Below are positions 51,643 through 60,700 of a stretch of DNA of 64,000 nt, piece by piece; within the stretch, counting starts at the first letter, position 1, and each line of letters begins with the position of its first letter. A program made the position numbers and the translations under genes. The DNA comes from Anaerostipes sp. Its GTDB lineage: Bacteria; Bacillota; Clostridia; Lachnospirales; Lachnospiraceae. Location: the NCBI RefSeq assembly GCF_018381315.1, contig NZ_JAGZSD010000004.1, positions 257,379 to 321,378 on the forward strand, written 5' to 3'. The notes below the pieces were generated by a model that saw only the letters and a list, made by a program, of their open reading frames with translations, did no database searches and had not been told where the DNA came from.

Positions 51643-53763
51643 GTGTTTAAATTAATTGATGAAATTGCAGAAGTTATCTATGTTGCAGACTTGGAAACTT
51701 ATGAAATGCTTTACCTGAACAGTTCCGGAAAACGTTTGTTTCAGGCAGACAGTTATAAGGGTGAAAAGTGTTACCGGCTTCTTCGCGGAAAAGATGGGCC
51801 TTGTGAATTTTGTACCAACCATCTGCTGTCCTTTGATTCCGTCTATACATGGCGTTCAACCAATGAAATCACGAACCGCCATTTTATTTTAAAGGATAAA
51901 TTGGTGGAGTGGGACGGCCATGTTGCCCGGATGGAGATCGGCTTTGATTTGACAGAACAGGAAGAGCAGGAGCAGCTTTTAAAGAACAAAGCCAAGGGTG
52001 AAGAACTGGTGCTGGAGTGTTTAAGAGTCCTCTATCAGACAAAGGAGCTGGAAAAAGCCATTCAGATGATTCTTGAGAAAACCGGAAAGTTTCTGTCCGC
52101 CGAGAGAGCCTACATCTTTGAGATTGACGGCAAGGTTATGAATAACACTCATGAATGGTGCGCTGATCATATCAAACCGGAGATTGACCAGCTTCAGAAT
52201 CTTCCTGCTGACCTTATAGACCGCTGGCGGATCGAATTTGAGAAGAATAAATGTATTTTTATCCGTGATATGGAAGACATACGAACTCAGTCACCGGAAG
52301 AGTACAGGATTCTTTCCTCTCAGGGAATCAAACGGCTGATCGCAGCCCCTCTTTATACCAATCAGGGACTGGCCGGATATATCGGTGTGGATAATCCGCC
52401 TGAAGATTTATTCGACCAGGTGGAACCCATTCTGGAAACTCTCAGTTACTTTTTGTCTTCCAGCATGGACCAGATGCATACATACCGTATTCTCAAAGAT
52501 CTAAGCTATCATGACACGCTGACCGGACTCTATAACCGGAACCGCTTTAACGAAGATTTGGAGCACTACGCAGAACAGGACTTTAAGACAGTAGGAGTTA
52601 TCTATCTGGATCTGAATGGACTGAAAGATATCAATGATTCAAAAGGGCATCAGTTCGGAGATCAGATTCTTAAGGATTCTGCGAAAAAACTGCAGGTTAT
52701 CTTTTCTGATCAAACAATTTACCGCATTGGAGGGGATGAGTTTGCGATTCTCTGTATGAATACAGAGAAAGACAGTTTTCTGCGCACCATAAGGGAACTG
52801 AAATATTTATTCTCCCACTCAGTGGACTGCAGCGGTGCCGTTGGATACAGCTGGTCTGAAAATCCGGCTGACTTCCAGTCTCTTCTCACAGAAGCCGATG
52901 AGATGATGTACACTGATAAGAAGGAGTATTACCGCTCCAATCCTAACTCCTCAAGATACCGCAACTACTTTGATGACCGTTTGAACTTAAAAAGTGTGGA
53001 CCAGCTCATAAAAGCCATTGAAGATCAGCGTTTCTGTGTATACCTGCAGCCCAAGGTTCTGTGCAGTACCCAGGAGGTGATCGGTGCCGAGGCCCTCGTC
53101 CGCTATATCAGCAAAGACGGTGCCATTGAACCCCCGATCTACTTTATTCCTGTGCTGGAGTCAGCCATGACAATCAAATATGTAGATTACTTTGTATTTG
53201 AAAGAGTCTGCCAGATTATCCAGGACTTTATAAAATCCGGTTCCCCGGTCTTTCCTATTTCCGTCAACTTTTCGAGATATACGCTGCTGGATGCAGACTT
53301 TTTGAAATCCATCTTATCCATCTGTGACAAATACCAGGTACCCCGCCATCTATTGGAGTTTGAGATCACTGAAAGTGCTGATTATACGGATGAATCCTTC
53401 CTGGATGATATGATCCGTGATATCAAAGATGCCGGATTTTCTGTAGCTATCGATGATTTCGGTGTCAAATATGCCAATCTGTCTTTGGTGCTCAACAGTG
53501 ACATCGACACACTGAAACTTGACAAGAGCATGATTGATTCGATTGAGAGCAATGCCAAAGCTGTGATGTTCGTTCAGTCACTGGCCTACATCTGCAAGAC
53601 AATGAATATTCAGTTTATCGTAGAAGGCGTGGAAACGCAGGATCAGTTTGAGATCCTGAAAGCGCTGCGCTGCGAGGGGATTCAGGGCTATCTGTTCGGC
53701 CGCCCTATGCCACTGTCAGACTTCTGCCGCTTCCTTGAGAAAAACAGAGATCTTCCAGACTAG
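51643..53763 (+). CDS. PAS-GAF-GGDEF-EAL c-di-GMP turnover protein
   Basis: A 706-residue soluble protein. A PAS-like domain (1-110) has the cysteine cluster Cys43, Cys54 and Cys57 (CY-x4-GK-x2-PCEFC). A GAF domain (about 120-285) follows, then GGDEF (about 295-440) with intact RIGGDEFAIL, and EAL (about 455-700) with GAEALVRY, IDDFG, LKLDKSM and VEGVET. Both active-site sets look complete, so it may both make and degrade c-di-GMP, switched by its sensory half. The start is GTG at 51643, with AGGGG six bases before and a TATAAT at 51593-51598. It is monocistronic. Confidence 0.93.
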   Translation: MFKLIDEIAEVIYVADLETYEMLYLNSSGKRLFQADSYKGEKCYRLLRGKDGPCEFCTNHLLSFDSVYTWRSTNEITNRHFILKDKLVEWDGHVARMEIGFDLTEQEEQEQLLKNKAKGEELVLECLRVLYQTKELEKAIQMILEKTGKFLSAERAYIFEIDGKVMNNTHEWCADHIKPEIDQLQNLPADLIDRWRIEFEKNKCIFIRDMEDIRTQSPEEYRILSSQGIKRLIAAPLYTNQGLAGYIGVDNPPEDLFDQVEPILETLSYFLSSSMDQMHTYRILKDLSYHDTLTGLYNRNRFNEDLEHYAEQDFKTVGVIYLDLNGLKDINDSKGHQFGDQILKDSAKKLQVIFSDQTIYRIGGDEFAILCMNTEKDSFLRTIRELKYLFSHSVDCSGAVGYSWSENPADFQSLLTEADEMMYTDKKEYYRSNPNSSRYRNYFDDRLNLKSVDQLIKAIEDQRFCVYLQPKVLCSTQEVIGAEALVRYISKDGAIEPPIYFIPVLESAMTIKYVDYFVFERVCQIIQDFIKSGSPVFPISVNFSRYTLLDADFLKSILSICDKYQVPRHLLEFEITESADYTDESFLDDMIRDIKDAGFSVAIDDFGVKYANLSLVLNSDIDTLKLDKSMIDSIESNAKAVMFVQSLAYICKTMNIQFIVEGVETQDQFEILKALRCEGIQGYLFGRPMPLSDFCRFLEKNRDLPD

Positions 53764-53784
53764 TTTCACTCATCCGCAAAACTT

Positions 53785-53822
53785 AAAAGATGCTCTTCCG
53801 CATTAAAAAGAGCATCTTTTTA
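53785..53822. terminator. Bidirectional terminator between the GGDEF-EAL gene and the unknown gene
   Basis: AAAAGATGCTCTT and AAGAGCATCTTTT pair around a ten-base loop, with T runs on both strands. It serves two convergent genes. Confidence 0.88.
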
Positions 53823-53838
53823 TTTTCTGTTTTCATTT

Positions 53839-54825
53839 TTATTCTTCCATAATCTCTTCCGGTGTGAAGCCCCGGTACTTCCACTGACGGGTGCACCTTT
53901 CCCACTGTGCGTAACAGTGCAGAAACTCTTCCTGCTCCTTCTCCCCGTTTAAATAGATGCCGGCCTCTTTCATCAGATAAAATGCCTTTGAGACACCGCC
54001 GCCCAGCAGAAGGTTATCTTCCAGCCCGGTCATCAGTTCCGCAAAAGAAAGAGGATTGTGCTTTCTTTTCTCCAAAAATGACCTTAAGCTTTTGTACTCC
54101 GGAGCCTCCACGTCCACATACTCCTCAGAATACAGGCAGATCTCCTCCTCATCCGGCATATAATAGGGCAGATTTTTTACCTCATTCATCAGTTCCAGAC
54201 AGAATCTGGTGTCCGGGATCTTGCGTGAAATCACATACCGGCCTTCCACACGATATTCGCCGTAAGTTTTCTCCGTAAATTTCAGAAACCTGGAGAGTTC
54301 CCCCTTTTTAAGAGGAACACTGTGCAGGTCTTCCCACAGATTCATCAGCTGCTTTTTTTCATACACGCCGTACAAATGTGTCAAAGCCCTGGCACAGCGG
54401 TAAAGTTCCTGATTGTGCACGACCTTTTCTCTGTTCTTTTCATTGGATAAAAATCTGATGATCTTTTCCTTAACCTCTCCCGGAACCACAAAGGTTCTGT
54501 CTCCATGTTCACCGAAAACATAAAGCCATCCCCGTTTCTGGTATGTCCATACTCCCTGGCTCTCGGCCCCTTCCGGTTCGTTTAAGAGCACCTTCAGTCC
54601 GTTCAAATCTTCAAAAGAGCTGTACTTTAAAACTGCGGGCATCTGATCCAAAATCTCAAAACACAGCTTCTCTGCCAATTCTGATTTTCTATACTGTGAA
54701 CCATCCAGCCCATAGAAAGAGGCAATCTCCAAAAGCTGGCTCTTTGTATAACAGTGGAGACACTCCGACAAACTTTGTGCAGAGCTTTTTAGAATTGTCC
54801 ACTTCATTTCATTTTTCTGCTCCAT
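53839..54825 (-). CDS. Uncharacterised protein with SAP/Rho-N-like N-terminus
   Basis: A 328-residue soluble protein I do not recognise as a whole. Residues about 25-60 (YTKSQLLEIASFYGLDG, then YRKSELAEKL) look like the helix-turn-helix SAP or Rho-N fold, which often binds nucleic acid. The rest is charged and helical, with no membrane segments, signal peptide or catalytic motif seen. Cysteines are scattered. The start at 54825 follows GAGGTG; an ATG ten codons earlier is possible. It is transcribed alone, between a bidirectional terminator and the divergent jelly-roll gene. Confidence 0.7.
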   Translation of the reverse strand: MEQKNEMKWTILKSSAQSLSECLHCYTKSQLLEIASFYGLDGSQYRKSELAEKLCFEILDQMPAVLKYSSFEDLNGLKVLLNEPEGAESQGVWTYQKRGWLYVFGEHGDRTFVVPGEVKEKIIRFLSNEKNREKVVHNQELYRCARALTHLYGVYEKKQLMNLWEDLHSVPLKKGELSRFLKFTEKTYGEYRVEGRYVISRKIPDTRFCLELMNEVKNLPYYMPDEEEICLYSEEYVDVEAPEYKSLRSFLEKRKHNPLSFAELMTGLEDNLLLGGGVSKAFYLMKEAGIYLNGEKEQEEFLHCYAQWERCTRQWKYRGFTPEEIMEE

Positions 54826-54993
54826 CTTGCACCTCGTTTCTAAACTGAACATCATCTTTCCTTTATTTTACCATAGAAATCCCGGCCTTCCTACCAATAT
54901 ACAATATACTTTTCTCTTTTTCTCCGTGAAATGTTTCACACATTGACATGCACAGTCATAAAATATAGAAAGACAAATTCTGGATGTGATGTT

Positions 54994-55443
54994 TTGAATC
55001 ATTTTTCTGTCTCCAGCCAATCCACAGGCGGCCCTATGGCTTCCTGCGCCCAATACAGCGTAGATTCCGATACTCCTTCCGGCAGCCTTCTCCCTCTGTT
55101 TCCGGTATTTGAAAAAGGAGGGCAGATCCTGCAGGCAGATACTCCGGCAGTCGTATTGATGCCGTCTTCTTTTTATTCTGTCAGTTATCAATTTATTGCC
55201 AGTCCGGGCAGCTGGAAATACTTTCGGATACTTCCGTGCATCAATGAGACAGCCGCCCTTCTCTATGCATCTTTTGCTCCTGCCAACTCAGATGGAATTG
55301 CTTCCGCATCTGCCTGCTTCATCACCGATCAGGCCTTAAAACTCCCGGCTTTCCTAAGCTTCCGGGTCAGCTATCCTGAAACTTCAAAACCATTCAGCAT
55401 TACAGGATCAGTAAGTATCGCCTCCTGCGGATCCTTCATGTAG
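54994..55443 (+). CDS. BclA-like jelly-roll domain protein (no collagen stalk)
   Basis: A protein of about 149 residues, rich in Ser, Ala and Phe, that reads like the C-terminal beta jelly-roll of clostridial/bacillar BclA and related surface proteins: MASCAQYSVDSDTPSGSLLPLFP, AVVLMPSSFYSVSYQF and FLSFRVSYPETSKPF (in parts). These domains trimerise at the tip of collagen-like fibres on spores, but no Gly-x-y stalk precedes it here. The start is uncertain: the frame is open from an ATG at 54931, but a TTGACA at 54945 suggests transcription begins inside it, so a TTG at 54994 is proposed. A palindromic repeat follows the stop. Confidence 0.55.
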   Translation: MNHFSVSSQSTGGPMASCAQYSVDSDTPSGSLLPLFPVFEKGGQILQADTPAVVLMPSSFYSVSYQFIASPGSWKYFRILPCINETAALLYASFAPANSDGIASASACFITDQALKLPAFLSFRVSYPETSKPFSITGSVSIASCGSFM

Positions 55444-55446
55444 GAC

Positions 55447-55485
55447 TTTTTATTTCATGGGACACACGTTCCCATGAAATAAAAA
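55447..55485. repeat. Palindromic repeat element, copy 1
   Basis: TTTTTATTTCATGGGA, seven-base loop, TCCCATGAAATAAAAA: a perfect 16-base inverted repeat. A decayed second copy lies at 61679-61716. The arms end in A runs on the plus strand, so it is not a simple terminator for the gene upstream. Confidence 0.75.
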
Positions 55486-55522
55486 AGGAACAGCAGGACA
55501 CAATACTGGCTGTCCTGCTGTT
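55481..55522 (-). terminator. Terminator of the AmmeMemoRadiSam operon
   Basis: AACAGCAGGACA, ten-base loop, TGTCCTGCTGTT, then CCTTTTTTATT on the minus strand. Its T tract is provided by the adjoining palindromic repeat. Confidence 0.85.
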
Positions 55523-55525
55523 TCT

Positions 55526-56353
55526 TCAGCAATTTCCGGTAAATACATGTTTCAGATAAGCTCGGGCTGTCTCTGCCAAAGTGTACACCTGTCCTATTTC
55601 CGTTGCATTCCGGTCCGTCATTTTCCATCTCGGATAGAATCTGGACACATGAAGAGGTATCTCGGGATTTACAGAAGCGATCCACGCGGCCATCTCTTTA
55701 ATCTCCTCCCTGGAATCATTTTCTCCCGGAACAATCAGAACTGTAAGTTCTACATGGCAGTGATCTGCGGCCTTTTTTATAAACTTCTGTACTGTGCCAA
55801 GGTCTCCTCCCAGTTTTTTGTAATACTCTTCCCTTATGCCTTTCAAGTCAATATTCATGGCATCCGTATATGGCAGCACCGCATCCTGCACAGCTTCCGA
55901 AAATTCTCCGTTGGTCACAAGCACATTTTTCATTCCGTACTGTCTGACAATCTTTGCCGTATCGCGTACATATTCATAACCTGTAAGAGGTTCGTTATAT
56001 GTATATGCAACCCCGATATTTCCTCTTTTCCGCAATTCTGATGCCTTGGCAGCCAGTTTCTCCGGAGACAAAAAAACAGTCTCTGCCTGATCTGCATTTT
56101 TCATGGATATATCATAGTTTTGGCAGAACGGACAGGCTAAGTTGCATCCAAAGCTGCCCACAGACAGTATGAGACTGCCGGGATAATACATGGAAAGCGG
56201 TTTTTTTTCGATTGGATCCAGCGCCAGAGCTGTCACTCTGCCGTAGTTCTCACAAACAAGCATACCGTTTACATTTTTCCTGGCTCCGCATCTGCCGAAT
56301 TGTCCTGGCTCCAGCCTGCAGCGGTGCATGCACACTACACACGTCTCTTTCAT
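55526..56353 (-). CDS. amrS: AmmeMemoRadiSam system radical SAM protein (AmrS)
   Basis: A 275-residue radical SAM enzyme of the AmmeMemoRadiSam set. An N-terminal cysteine cluster (Cys5, 8, 12, 22; CVVCMHRC) precedes the radical SAM motif Cys70-x3-Cys74-x2-Cys77 (CNLACPFC). VAYTYNEPLTGYEY and MNIDLKGI are typical of the family. The reaction is not established from sequence. It begins four bases after the AmrB-AmrA fusion, with AGGTGAGAAG before the ATG, and the pair ends at a strong terminator. A PflA-type activase role is the nearest known analogue. Confidence 0.93.
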   Translation of the reverse strand: MKETCVVCMHRCRLEPGQFGRCGARKNVNGMLVCENYGRVTALALDPIEKKPLSMYYPGSLILSVGSFGCNLACPFCQNYDISMKNADQAETVFLSPEKLAAKASELRKRGNIGVAYTYNEPLTGYEYVRDTAKIVRQYGMKNVLVTNGEFSEAVQDAVLPYTDAMNIDLKGIREEYYKKLGGDLGTVQKFIKKAADHCHVELTVLIVPGENDSREEIKEMAAWIASVNPEIPLHVSRFYPRWKMTDRNATEIGQVYTLAETARAYLKHVFTGNC

Positions 56354-56357
56354 CTTC

Positions 56358-57743
56358 TCACCTATGCCTTATAACCTCAAACCGCTCTATCTTTACCGAT
56401 TCCTCTTCTCCGATCCCGGCTTTCTGCTTTGCGATCTCAATCTGTTCCTCTACAGTATCCACCCCGGAGAGATTCGGCAGCAGAAGCCCTCTTCTCCCTC
56501 CCCTGGAAACGATAATACCGTATTTTTTTGAGTCCAATTCCTCAAATGATGATACTTTCTGGGTTTTCCCAAGAACATCCACACTATACTCCAGCTGATC
56601 CAGCTCCTCTTCCTTAACCGGAGAAAATCTTGGATCCCTGGCCCCGGCACTGACTGCGTTCCATATGATTTCCTCTGCCACAGTAGCCTTTGTGGCACAG
56701 ATGGTGCCGATGCATCCCCTGAGTCTTCCTTCCTTTTTCAGAGAAACAAAAACGCCTGAACGTTCTCCCAAAAGATCCTCTGAGAGATTATCCGGAACGC
56801 CTATAACTGTCCCGCTTTTGACATAGGACTCCAGGGACAGTCTTGCCAGACGGACAAAACTGTCCTCCCTGGCCTGCCTCTGTTCTGCTTTTTTTCTCTG
56901 TTTCTCCAAATACTTGTCCTTAAGCTTCCGCTCCGGATTTTCTCCCAGCGGCATATAGGCACAAACTCCGTAGCCTACGCCATAGGGTCCTTCATAAGAC
57001 AGTTTCTCTGCTTTTATATCCATGCCGTCCAAAGCTCCGGCCAATATCATAAAGGAACGGTGCCCGCACTCTCCTGCTTTCTCAAGGAATTCATCCGGAA
57101 ATTCAAAAAGCTGCTGGAAATCACCGCTTCCCATCACTTCCATGACTTTTTCATCATATAAAGGGCCTTCCGGCCGGAATCCATAAGGACCGTCTTCCAG
57201 CAGCCGATGGGACAGATCTCCGCTGGCAATAAATACAACGTTTCTTCCAAGCTGCTGTGCCGCTTTCTTGACATACTGCCCCAGAGTATAATGCTCTGTG
57301 AGAGAAAGGCCGGAAAGGCTCATTCTGACCGTCTGAAAGTTCTGATATCTCTGACTGATAAAATACAGTGGAATCATAAATGCATGGTCCAGCTGTGGTC
57401 CCTGCTCTCCGTCCGTTCCGGCCATAAACCCATCCATCTCTGCCAGATGAGTAAGAGTCTCCGTAAGCTCCTGGTCATAAGCAGCGGTGATACGGGTGCC
57501 GCCTGCTCCAAACTGGGCAAAATCCCCCTGTGCCCCGGTTCCCGGAGAAATATGAAAGTAGTCTGAATACATAACAGAGTGGGGAGTTGCAATCACAATA
57601 GTCTCCGGTGCCAGTTTGGCGATTCTCTCTGCAGTCTCATTGTAAGCCTGCACCGTCTTTTCTACTGTCTGTTCTTTTCCGCACCCCACTGACGGAATTA
57701 TCAGCGGCGGATGCGGTACCATAAATGCACCAATTACTGCCAT
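56358..57743 (-). CDS. AmmeMemoRadiSam proteins B and A fused (MEMO1 plus AMMECR1)
   Basis: A 461-residue fusion. Residues 1-265 form a MEMO1/LigB-like domain (GAFMVPHPPLIIPSVG, ATPHSVMYSDYFH, DHAFMIPLYFI, ASGDLSHRL), with the histidines that bind metal in LigB-type dioxygenases. Residues about 290-461 form an AMMECR1 domain (SGVFVSLKKEGRLRGCIGT, ARDPRFSPV). Most bacteria encode the two separately; here they are one chain, directly before the radical SAM gene amrS. The three domains together make the complete AmmeMemoRadiSam system, whose product is unknown to me. Confidence 0.93.
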   Translation of the reverse strand: MAVIGAFMVPHPPLIIPSVGCGKEQTVEKTVQAYNETAERIAKLAPETIVIATPHSVMYSDYFHISPGTGAQGDFAQFGAGGTRITAAYDQELTETLTHLAEMDGFMAGTDGEQGPQLDHAFMIPLYFISQRYQNFQTVRMSLSGLSLTEHYTLGQYVKKAAQQLGRNVVFIASGDLSHRLLEDGPYGFRPEGPLYDEKVMEVMGSGDFQQLFEFPDEFLEKAGECGHRSFMILAGALDGMDIKAEKLSYEGPYGVGYGVCAYMPLGENPERKLKDKYLEKQRKKAEQRQAREDSFVRLARLSLESYVKSGTVIGVPDNLSEDLLGERSGVFVSLKKEGRLRGCIGTICATKATVAEEIIWNAVSAGARDPRFSPVKEEELDQLEYSVDVLGKTQKVSSFEELDSKKYGIIVSRGGRRGLLLPNLSGVDTVEEQIEIAKQKAGIGEEESVKIERFEVIRHR

Positions 57744-57793
57744 CTTTTCATCACCCTTTCCAACTTAAATGTCAGTAAGTTTCCAAATCCTCT

Positions 57794-60700
57794 TTAACTG
57801 TCTTTATAACGTGAGATGTCATGGCAGGACAGCATACATGCCTCCTTGTCTCTCCACCGGATCATGGATGCATCTGCGATCGTCCAGGCCTTTAAAATAG
57901 GATTATAAACCTCTATGGACCGGCTCACATTTTCACTGATATTCTTTGCAGGACACTTTTCACATGGTTCCGTCCGCCCAAAGAAAACTTCATAACAAAA
58001 CATTCCCGTCTTTACGTTTGGCACAGCCTTTAAAGTCTGCTGATTCATGTACAGCAGCCGGAAGCTGTCAGGATCAATCACATAGATCCAGGCATTCTGA
58101 TTATCCAGTGCGGTCATCAGACTGGCTGCCGTTTCTTCGGCACGGTCCTGTGCCCTCTTTTTCAGCAGAAAAATGGATAAAAGCTTTGCAATCAGCGTCA
58201 GCGTATTGATCTGCTCTTTTGTCCACATCCTCCTGATGACACATTCATCAAAGCCCACAAATCCTTTAAACAATCCCCCGTCCTTAATCACACACTGAAG
58301 GGTGGATTTTATTCCCTGAGAGGCCAGTGCCTCCCTCTGATCCCTGGGCAGCTGAGTAATATCGGGGCAGTAAAAAATTCCATATTCATTGAAATTATCT
58401 CTGTACCGGCCAGACAGCCGATCATATAAACAATTCTGCTCAGGACCTGCCTGGGGATTGATCCCCTGACTGCACCATTCAAATGTCTTTCTGCAGTGTA
58501 TGCCGTCCTCTGACTCCTCATAAATATAAGCTCTGCTGACACTAAACTTTGTTCCCGCCATCTCAAGAATAGAACGAACCGCATGCTCCAGATCTTCCTC
58601 CTCATAAATCCTGCAGAAGATCTGTTCAACCAGATCATCCGCTTGCACCCTCTGATCTTCTGACGAGTCAATCCTTGTACTGGCTGCAAGTTCCATCTCG
58701 GGAAATCCAAGCCTCTGGTCTGCCAGCGACCTGTCAAACAGACAGTAGCCATTCTTTCCTTTAGACTTTGTGTGATAGAGAGCCAGGTCACTGCGCCGGA
58801 ACAGCTCTTCAAAATTAGTGCCGTCCCGGGGACAGCATGCAATTCCGATGCTGCTGGAAAATTCACATGGTGTCATGTCCTGCCGGAACATGGACTGAAA
58901 AGAATCCCTGATCTTTTCTGCTCTGTTTTTTAATATCTCAATTTTCCGAATATCCTTCATAAAAATGAGAAATTCATCGCCGCCGATTCTGGAGATAATA
59001 TCCTCTTTTCTCAGCAGTTTCGTAAGCACCGATGCGGTTTCCTGGAGCACTGCATCCCCGAACATATGCCCATAACGGTCATTAATCTGCTTAAAATCAT
59101 CAACATCAATAATCATCATAGCTGCCATTTCTTCAGGTTTTCTGTTCTCAAGATAATGGTCGATCTCATTCCTTGCGGTACTCCGGTTATAAAGGCCTGT
59201 CAGTTCATCTCTGGAAGCCTTTTCTTCCAACGCCTGTGAGGCCTTCTTCTCAGCATCGATATCAGTCATAATCCCGACGGCTTTAAATGGTTTCCCTGTC
59301 CGGTCATACTGTGCTGTAGCCTTGGCTTTATACCAGCGGTAGGTCCCCTCCCGGTCCGCAAGCCTGAACTCAATCTCCCCATAAGGCATGCTGCCGCCCA
59401 GCTGGCCCAGCAGATTCCCCACAAGTTCCAAATCCTGCGGATGAATATGTGACTGTGTAAGAAGCCTGCTGCTGGCTTGATCCATGACCGGTACATACCC
59501 GAACTTGTTTTCCCAGTTAGATGAGTACAGCATTTTATCCTTTTTCATATCCCACTCAAAGATAACGTCATTGGACTGATCCATAATAATCTTATGTCTC
59601 TCCAGCGTCAGCCTCAGTTCCTCCTGAGCCTGCTTAGACTTCGTCACATTGATCAGTGTCCTGAAAATATGCTCCTTTCCGTCTGTCCCTGTCACCAGAT
59701 GGCTTTTGTCCAGAACCCATATAATCTGTCCGCCCTTTGCCGTCACCCGGTACTCAAGCTCTATAGCATTCCCGGAATTCAGCTGCTTCTTTGTCTGATC
59801 CAGCACTTCCTCCCGGTCTGCCGGATAGATAAGTTCCAGGTAACGGCTGTGAAATTTCTCCTTGATCTCTTCTGCTTTGTAGCCTAAAAGATTTTCCAGT
59901 CCCTCATTGATCTGAAGCATGGTGAAATACTTATCATTCAGGCACTGCTGGATTCCGCCAAGCAGCTGTCCGAAAGATCCTGTGCCCTGCATATGCTTCA
60001 TCCTGGAATCCCCTGCATCTTCTGACTGCCGGATATCCTTCCATATAAGCAGCACTTTCCTCTGATACGGATGTCCGTCTGAAATCCTCATGACCGTGCA
60101 CTCACACCAGCTGTAATCTCTCAGATTTACATTATATACCCGGAACTTCCTGCTCTCCTTCATGAGACCGTCTTCAAAAAATGCTTCCAGTCCGGGACCC
60201 AGAAGTTCCAGAGCATTCTCTCTGTCCTCCGGATGCAGGGAATGGAGGGCAAAATGCCTGATACTGTCATCAAATCTGTCTCCGGCTTTCAGAGCTTTGA
60301 AATTGCCGTTAGAGGCATACACCAGATGATATACCCCGGTTCCCATGTCTACCTCCATCACCGTTGAATCTACATAGCGCAGCAGAGTGAAGTACTTAGC
60401 CTGCCCTATCTGAAGCGTATCCATGGCTTCTGTGTGTTTCGTCTTTTCAGAAGACTCCAGTGCCAGAGACCCGGTCTTGGAAACGGTTTTATCTGCATAT
60501 TTCCTTGAATACTCCGCAAAAATGTCTTTCACATTTTTAAAACATTCCAGAAGTTTCGGAGAAAAGGCTCCGCATTCTCCGTTCAGAATCATAGTAAATG
60601 CCTGCTCCGGGGCAATGGCCTTTTTGTAGACTCTGTCAGTGGTCAGGGCATCATAGCAGTCTGCAATTCCCACTACCTGGGCACAAATCGGGATGCTGTC

